Shown: one piece after another, positions 5,082-8,679 of the stretch | Layout of the letters: each line of letters begins with the position of its first letter | Position numbering within the stretch: position 1 is the first letter of the stretch | Assembly: GCA_049966155.1 (NCBI GenBank) | Contig: JBMFVE010000022.1 | Coordinates: 1-8,679 of the forward strand | DNA length: 8,679 nt | Reading direction: 5' to 3' | DNA from: JBMFVE01 sp049966155 | GTDB taxonomy: Bacteria > Bacteroidota > Ignavibacteria > Kryptoniales > JAKASW01 | Notes under the pieces: generated by a model | Told to the model about the DNA's origin: nothing | The model's database searches: none | What the model saw: the letters and a program-made list of their open reading frames with translations, nothing else | Made by a program: the position numbers and the translations under genes

Positions 5082-7763
5082 ATGGGAGAAAACGATTACA
5101 CGCGGCCGGACCCTGATGAGCTTCTGAAAATGCTCAAGAAAGAGGAAGAGAGGAGCGAGAAGGGAAAGCTGAAGATATTTCTGGGAATGTGTGCCGGTGT
5201 CGGGAAAACTTATGCCATGCTGAGCGAAGCCCGCGATGCACTTGAGAAGGGCATTGATGTGGTTGTCGGGTATGTAGAGACACATGGACGAATTGAGACG
5301 GCGGAACTCTTACTTGGATTACCAATAATTCCCAGAAAGAAGATCGTATATCGTGGTACCACGCTTGAAGAGATGGACCTGGATGCGATACTGGAGCGCA
5401 AGCCAGCCATTGTCCTCGTGGATGAACTGGCACACACCAATGCGCCAGGAAGCCGCCATGCAAAGCGCTACCAGGACGTCCTTGAGATTCTCGACCATGG
5501 AATTGATGTATTTACCACTTTAAATGTGCAACATCTCGAGAGCAGGGCAGATACTGTTGCTCAAATCACAGGAACTGTTGTTCGGGAAACTGTTCCGGAT
5601 TCAATCCTTGATATTGCTGCTGAAATCAAAGTCATTGATATTTCTCCGGATGAACTGCTGAAACGTCTGGAAGAAGGCAAAGTTTACACCGCTGATCGCT
5701 CAAAGCGGGCTATACAGAATTTCTTTCGAAAGGGAAATCTGTCTGCACTCAGAGAAATGTCCCTACGGATAACTGCTGAGAGAGTTGATAGACAGTTACG
5801 TGAATATAAGCTGGGGGAAAGGATACCGGGCTCGTGGAAGTCAGGCCATAGACTCATTGCTGCAATTAGTCCGAGTCCACATTCTGTGTACGTCATAAGG
5901 TGGGCGAGAAGAGTTGCGTACACGATGGATGCATCATGGATAGTTGTTTATGTTGAAAATTCCCCTGACATGACCATAGAGGAAAAGGAACAGCTGAAAA
6001 AAAACTTTAAGCTGGCTCGCGAACTTGGTGCTGAAGTGATGACGACATCTGACGATAACATTGCAGATGGACTCATAAGGGTTGCGCGAGAACAAAATGC
6101 GAGTCAAATACTGGTTGGAAAGCCAAACCGACTTTTTATGTCAAAGGCCGCAAAACTGGTGGATGAACTTATCGAAAAGAGCGGCGATCTGGATATATAT
6201 ATTGTTGGACAGGAGACGAAAGGAACAAAAAGAAAAGTATCATCTCTGGTTCCTCGACCGCAATCGAGCTTATCACAATACTTTATGGCTGTTGCGCTTG
6301 TACTGGCTGCAGCCTTACTATGTGTTCCAATTGAAGGTATTATTGGCTACCGAACTGTTTCCTTCATACTTTTGTTTGTGGTAACTCTCCTTCCACTAAA
6401 GGTTGGTCCCGGTCCAACGGTGTTAGCAGCAGCGATTGGTGCGCTGTCATGGGATTTTTTATTTATTCCGCCGCGTTTTACCCTGATAATTGGTGAGGTT
6501 GAGGACACTTTATTAGTTGGTATGTTTTTTCTCATAGCCACTGTCACAGGTGTATTGTCAGCGCGGGTAAGGAAAAGGGAACGTTTGGTCCGAATGCGGG
6601 AGCAAAATAACGCAGCCCTTTTCGCATTAACCAGAGACCTGTCTTCGGCACATTCCCAGGATGAAGTCATACAGAGAGCAATCTCCAATATAAAAAAGTT
6701 TTTTGATGCAGATGTCGCCGTTTTCCTTGGAGATGCAGAAGGTGAAATGAGCACATCACCACATCCGGCAAGCACTTTCAAGCCTGATTCAAAAGAGTTC
6801 AGCATTGCTGCCTGGGTTTACTGGAACGAAAAGAAAGCGGGCAGAAACACCGACACCCTGCCATCAGCCCAGGCCACGTATATCCCTATGTCCGGGCCAA
6901 GGTATCCATTAGGGGTAATTGGTGTTAAACTAAATGGCGACAGAGAGCTATCATTTGATGAAGAGACCCTGCTCGAGAATTTTATTTCACAGATTACAAC
7001 TGCCGTAGAGCGTGAGCTTTTGAACGAAATCAACAGAAGGTCAATCGTAATTGCTGAATCCGAAAAACTTTATAAGACACTATTTGATTCAATTTCTCAT
7101 GAGTTTAGAACCCCTATATCAACAATACTGGGGCTATCGGAAAATCTTCTTTCTTCAGAGCGTGTAAATTCAGGTTCAGATTATGTGATAAGCAGTTTGA
7201 AAGAAATCAATATCGCAGCAGAACGATTAAATCGGCTTGTTGCCAATCTAATGGATATCACAAGATTGGAATCCGGCCTTATTAAACTAAGGTTGGACTG
7301 GTGCAACATTCGTGATGTTATAGCAGGTGCAATAAAAGAGCTTGAGAAAGAACTGGAAGGTCACAAGCTAACATTGAATATCCCCGAAACTGTTCCTTTA
7401 ATGAAACTTGATTTTGGCCTTATCCAGCAGGTGTTTACCAACCTGGTGCACAACGCCTGTGTTCACACACCACCGGGAACAGAAATAACGATAGATGTTT
7501 CACTTCAAGGTGGATATTGCGTGATATCAGTCTCGGATAATGGTCGGGGAATACCTGAACAAGAGTTGGATAAGGTATTTGATAAATTCCATCGGGTCGA
7601 AAATGGGGCAATTGGCGGAATCGGGCTTGGCCTTGCAATTGCTAAAGGGTTTGTAGAAGCTCATCATGGTACTATTTCAGTGCAGAACCGTCCGGAGGGG
7701 GGAGTTACCTTCACGGTGAAACTCCCCGTTATTGAGGATGCACCCAGAAAGGATAGGAATTGA
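5082..7763 (+). CDS. kdpD: KdpD, membrane sensor histidine kinase for K+ limitation
   Basis: KdpD senses low K+ or osmotic stress and controls KdpE phosphorylation. The 893 residues match the E. coli protein (894). In order: KdpD nucleotide-binding domain with Walker A GMCAGVGKT (35-43) and VDELAHTNAPGSRH (113-126); a universal-stress-type domain (about 255-378, with LVGKP); four membrane helices of the DUF4118 type (about 400-495); an arginine-rich stretch just after them (495-506), a feature tied to K+ sensing in E. coli; a GAF-like linker (about 510-645); HisKA with SISHEFRTP and phospho-acceptor His673; and a HATPase domain with the N-box (787-791), DNGRGIP (819-825) and GIGLGLAI (846-853). 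I prefer ATG 5082, but a TTG at 5076 in the same frame would add two residues. The SD is weak. All kinase residues are present, so it should be active. Confidence 0.97.
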   Translation: MGENDYTRPDPDELLKMLKKEEERSEKGKLKIFLGMCAGVGKTYAMLSEARDALEKGIDVVVGYVETHGRIETAELLLGLPIIPRKKIVYRGTTLEEMDLDAILERKPAIVLVDELAHTNAPGSRHAKRYQDVLEILDHGIDVFTTLNVQHLESRADTVAQITGTVVRETVPDSILDIAAEIKVIDISPDELLKRLEEGKVYTADRSKRAIQNFFRKGNLSALREMSLRITAERVDRQLREYKLGERIPGSWKSGHRLIAAISPSPHSVYVIRWARRVAYTMDASWIVVYVENSPDMTIEEKEQLKKNFKLARELGAEVMTTSDDNIADGLIRVAREQNASQILVGKPNRLFMSKAAKLVDELIEKSGDLDIYIVGQETKGTKRKVSSLVPRPQSSLSQYFMAVALVLAAALLCVPIEGIIGYRTVSFILLFVVTLLPLKVGPGPTVLAAAIGALSWDFLFIPPRFTLIIGEVEDTLLVGMFFLIATVTGVLSARVRKRERLVRMREQNNAALFALTRDLSSAHSQDEVIQRAISNIKKFFDADVAVFLGDAEGEMSTSPHPASTFKPDSKEFSIAAWVYWNEKKAGRNTDTLPSAQATYIPMSGPRYPLGVIGVKLNGDRELSFDEETLLENFISQITTAVERELLNEINRRSIVIAESEKLYKTLFDSISHEFRTPISTILGLSENLLSSERVNSGSDYVISSLKEINIAAERLNRLVANLMDITRLESGLIKLRLDWCNIRDVIAGAIKELEKELEGHKLTLNIPETVPLMKLDFGLIQQVFTNLVHNACVHTPPGTEITIDVSLQGGYCVISVSDNGRGIPEQELDKVFDKFHRVENGAIGGIGLGLAIAKGFVEAHHGTISVQNRPEGGVTFTVKLPVIEDAPRKDRN
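7748..7753 (+). promoter_or_regulatory. ribosome binding site that fixes the kdpE start
   Basis: AAAGGA lies inside the end of kdpD and ends 6 bases before the TTG at 7760. No ATG or GTG lies near the start of the receiver domain, so this site and its spacing decide for TTG as the kdpE start codon. Confidence 0.6.
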
Positions 7764-8449
7764 ACAATAAACCTGTTATCCTTGTAATCGATGACGAGCC
7801 GCAAATAAGAAAGCTACTTGAACTGACGCTGGGATCGAACGGATATCTGGTTCGACTTGCAAGTGTGGGAAAAGAGGGAATTGTAATGGCGGCTTCTGAA
7901 AGGCCAGATCTGGTGATTCTCGATCTCAGTTTACCGGATATCGAGGGAGTTGAGGTTTTAAAGAAAATTAGAGAATGGTCAACTGTACCTGTTTTGATAC
8001 TGTCTGTTCGAGACTCGGAATCGGATATCATATCGTGTCTGGATTCCGGTGCAGATGATTACCTGACAAAGCCGTTTCGCACAGGTGAATTGCTGGCGCG
8101 GGTGCGTACTGCTATCAGGCATTCTCAGTCTTTAAGTTCCTCACAGGTTTTTGTGCTTGGAGATCTGGAAGTCGATTTATCCGCCCGGGTTGTTAAAAAG
8201 CGCAATCAGATCGTAAGGCTTACAGCGACTGAGTATGCGATGCTGGCTTTATTTGTGAAGAACGCCGGGAAGGTATTAACGCACGGTTATATATTAAATC
8301 AGGTCTGGGGGCCCTCTTACGCTGAGGAAACCCAATATACCCGGGTTTATGTCGCGCAGCTGAGGAAAAAGATCGAAGATGACCCGACTAATCCCCGATT
8401 TATCATAACTGAATCGGGGATAGGGTACAGATTAAACGTGGATGTTTAA
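7760..8449 (+). CDS. kdpE: KdpE, OmpR-family response regulator of the kdp operon
   Basis: KdpE is the cytoplasmic DNA-binding partner of KdpD and activates kdp transcription when phosphorylated. The 229-residue product (225 in E. coli) has a receiver domain with acidic residues Asp11 and Asp12, phospho-acceptor Asp55 in VILDLSLPD, Ser82 at the conserved Ser/Thr position, and Lys104 in the TKPF motif. A winged-helix DNA-binding domain of the OmpR type follows (about 130-229), with LTATEYAML, the recognition-helix region TQYTRVYVAQLRKKIE and the wing GIGYRL. The start is TTG, overlapping the kdpD stop by 4 bases (TTGA), with AAAGGA 6 bases upstream, so it is probably made by translational coupling with kdpD at near-equal ratio. 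A palindrome covers its stop codon. Confidence 0.96.
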   Translation: MNNKPVILVIDDEPQIRKLLELTLGSNGYLVRLASVGKEGIVMAASERPDLVILDLSLPDIEGVEVLKKIREWSTVPVLILSVRDSESDIISCLDSGADDYLTKPFRTGELLARVRTAIRHSQSLSSSQVFVLGDLEVDLSARVVKKRNQIVRLTATEYAMLALFVKNAGKVLTHGYILNQVWGPSYAEETQYTRVYVAQLRKKIEDDPTNPRFIITESGIGYRLNVDV

Positions 8450-8455
8450 ACATCC
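8440..8455. repeat. 16-bp perfect palindrome over the kdpE stop
   Basis: GGATGTTTAAACATCC reads the same on both strands and contains the kdpE TAA at 8447-8449. In RNA it could form a 5-bp GGAUG/CAUCC stem with a 6-base loop, extendable by two G-U pairs. No T-run follows, so it does not look like a standard intrinsic terminator. It could act as a transcript-end hairpin or a dimeric protein site, or be chance. Confidence 0.5.
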
Positions 8456-8496
8456 GTCAGGTGTTCATCTTCCACCCATGACAATATTTACTTCTC

Positions 8497-8517
8497 GTCC
8501 GGACATTTTCGACACCC
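8497..8517. other. GTCCGGAC palindrome with GC-richer flank, possible mobile-element end remnant
   Basis: An 8-bp palindrome, GTCCGGAC (8497-8504), is followed by ATTTTCGACACCCC. Read on the - strand it begins TGTCGAAAATGTCCGGAC, with the TGT start common to the ends of several insertion-sequence families. I see no matching inverted partner and no transposase gene in the window. The identification is speculative. Confidence 0.15.
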
Positions 8518-8628
8518 CTTATCATAAGACTTCATTATGTAAAGGAAGAATTGTTATCAGCTTGAAAATTCCAGGATATATCGGCAGAAAAATTAGTAAA
8601 AGCTGAGAGAATCTGTGGTTAAAGCTTC

Positions 8629-8657
8629 TTGATCAAAATTTTCACAAATCATATAAA
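8629..8657 (+). promoter_or_regulatory. possible promoter for a gene beyond the right edge
   Basis: TTGATC at 8629-8634 and TATAAA at 8652-8657 form a sigma70-like pair with ideal 17-base spacing. A second -10-like box, TATAAT, lies at 8672-8677 near the window end. The octamer TCATATAA occurs twice, at 8649-8656 and 8669-8676, exactly 20 bases apart. The region is very AT-rich, so such matches arise easily. Confidence 0.3.
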
Positions 8658-8679
8658 TCACACTTATCTCATATAATGC

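Overview
The window holds one complete potassium-uptake locus, kdpFABCDE, read left to right. It encodes the four subunits of the high-affinity K+-transporting P-type ATPase (KdpF, KdpA, KdpB, KdpC), then the sensor kinase KdpD and the response regulator KdpE. All six genes look intact, with every catalytic motif I looked for present. The organism is a bacterium of moderate GC content (mid-40s percent by eye). A full-length KdpD of about 890 residues with a C-terminal kinase argues against the short, kinase-less KdpD found in many Bacteroidota. Beyond that I cannot place it from sequence alone; an environmental Gram-negative lineage is a guess.

Layout. Bases 1-72 may be the 3' tail of an unidentified gene. 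Bases 73-472 hold no convincing gene; they contain one stem-loop near the left end and, at about 360-436, a T-rich stretch resembling the E. coli KdpE operator followed by a plausible promoter. The genes are kdpF 473-550, kdpA 619-2331, kdpB 2342-4456, kdpC 4473-5060, kdpD 5082-7763 and kdpE 7760-8449. After the first gap (68 nt, containing a 21-codon open frame that ends one base before the kdpA ATG), spacings are 10, 16 and 21 nt, then a 4-nt overlap between kdpD and kdpE. This supports a single transcript. A 16-bp perfect palindrome spans the kdpE stop codon. The last 220 bases are non-coding, with a possible promoter for a gene beyond the window.

How the genes work together. In the Kdp family, KdpA is the K+-selective channel-like subunit, KdpB is the phosphorylated pump subunit that hydrolyses ATP, KdpC assists ATP binding, and KdpF stabilises the complex. 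KdpD senses low K+ or related stress and phosphorylates KdpE, which activates the operon. Having kdpDE at the end of the same apparent transcript, with a KdpE-like site at its front, implies positive autoregulation (inference).

I see no undescribed system here. The items worth a second look are the operator-like site, the kdpF-kdpA small frame, a few residue differences in KdpA and KdpC, the TTG start of kdpE, and the palindromic sequences downstream of the operon.
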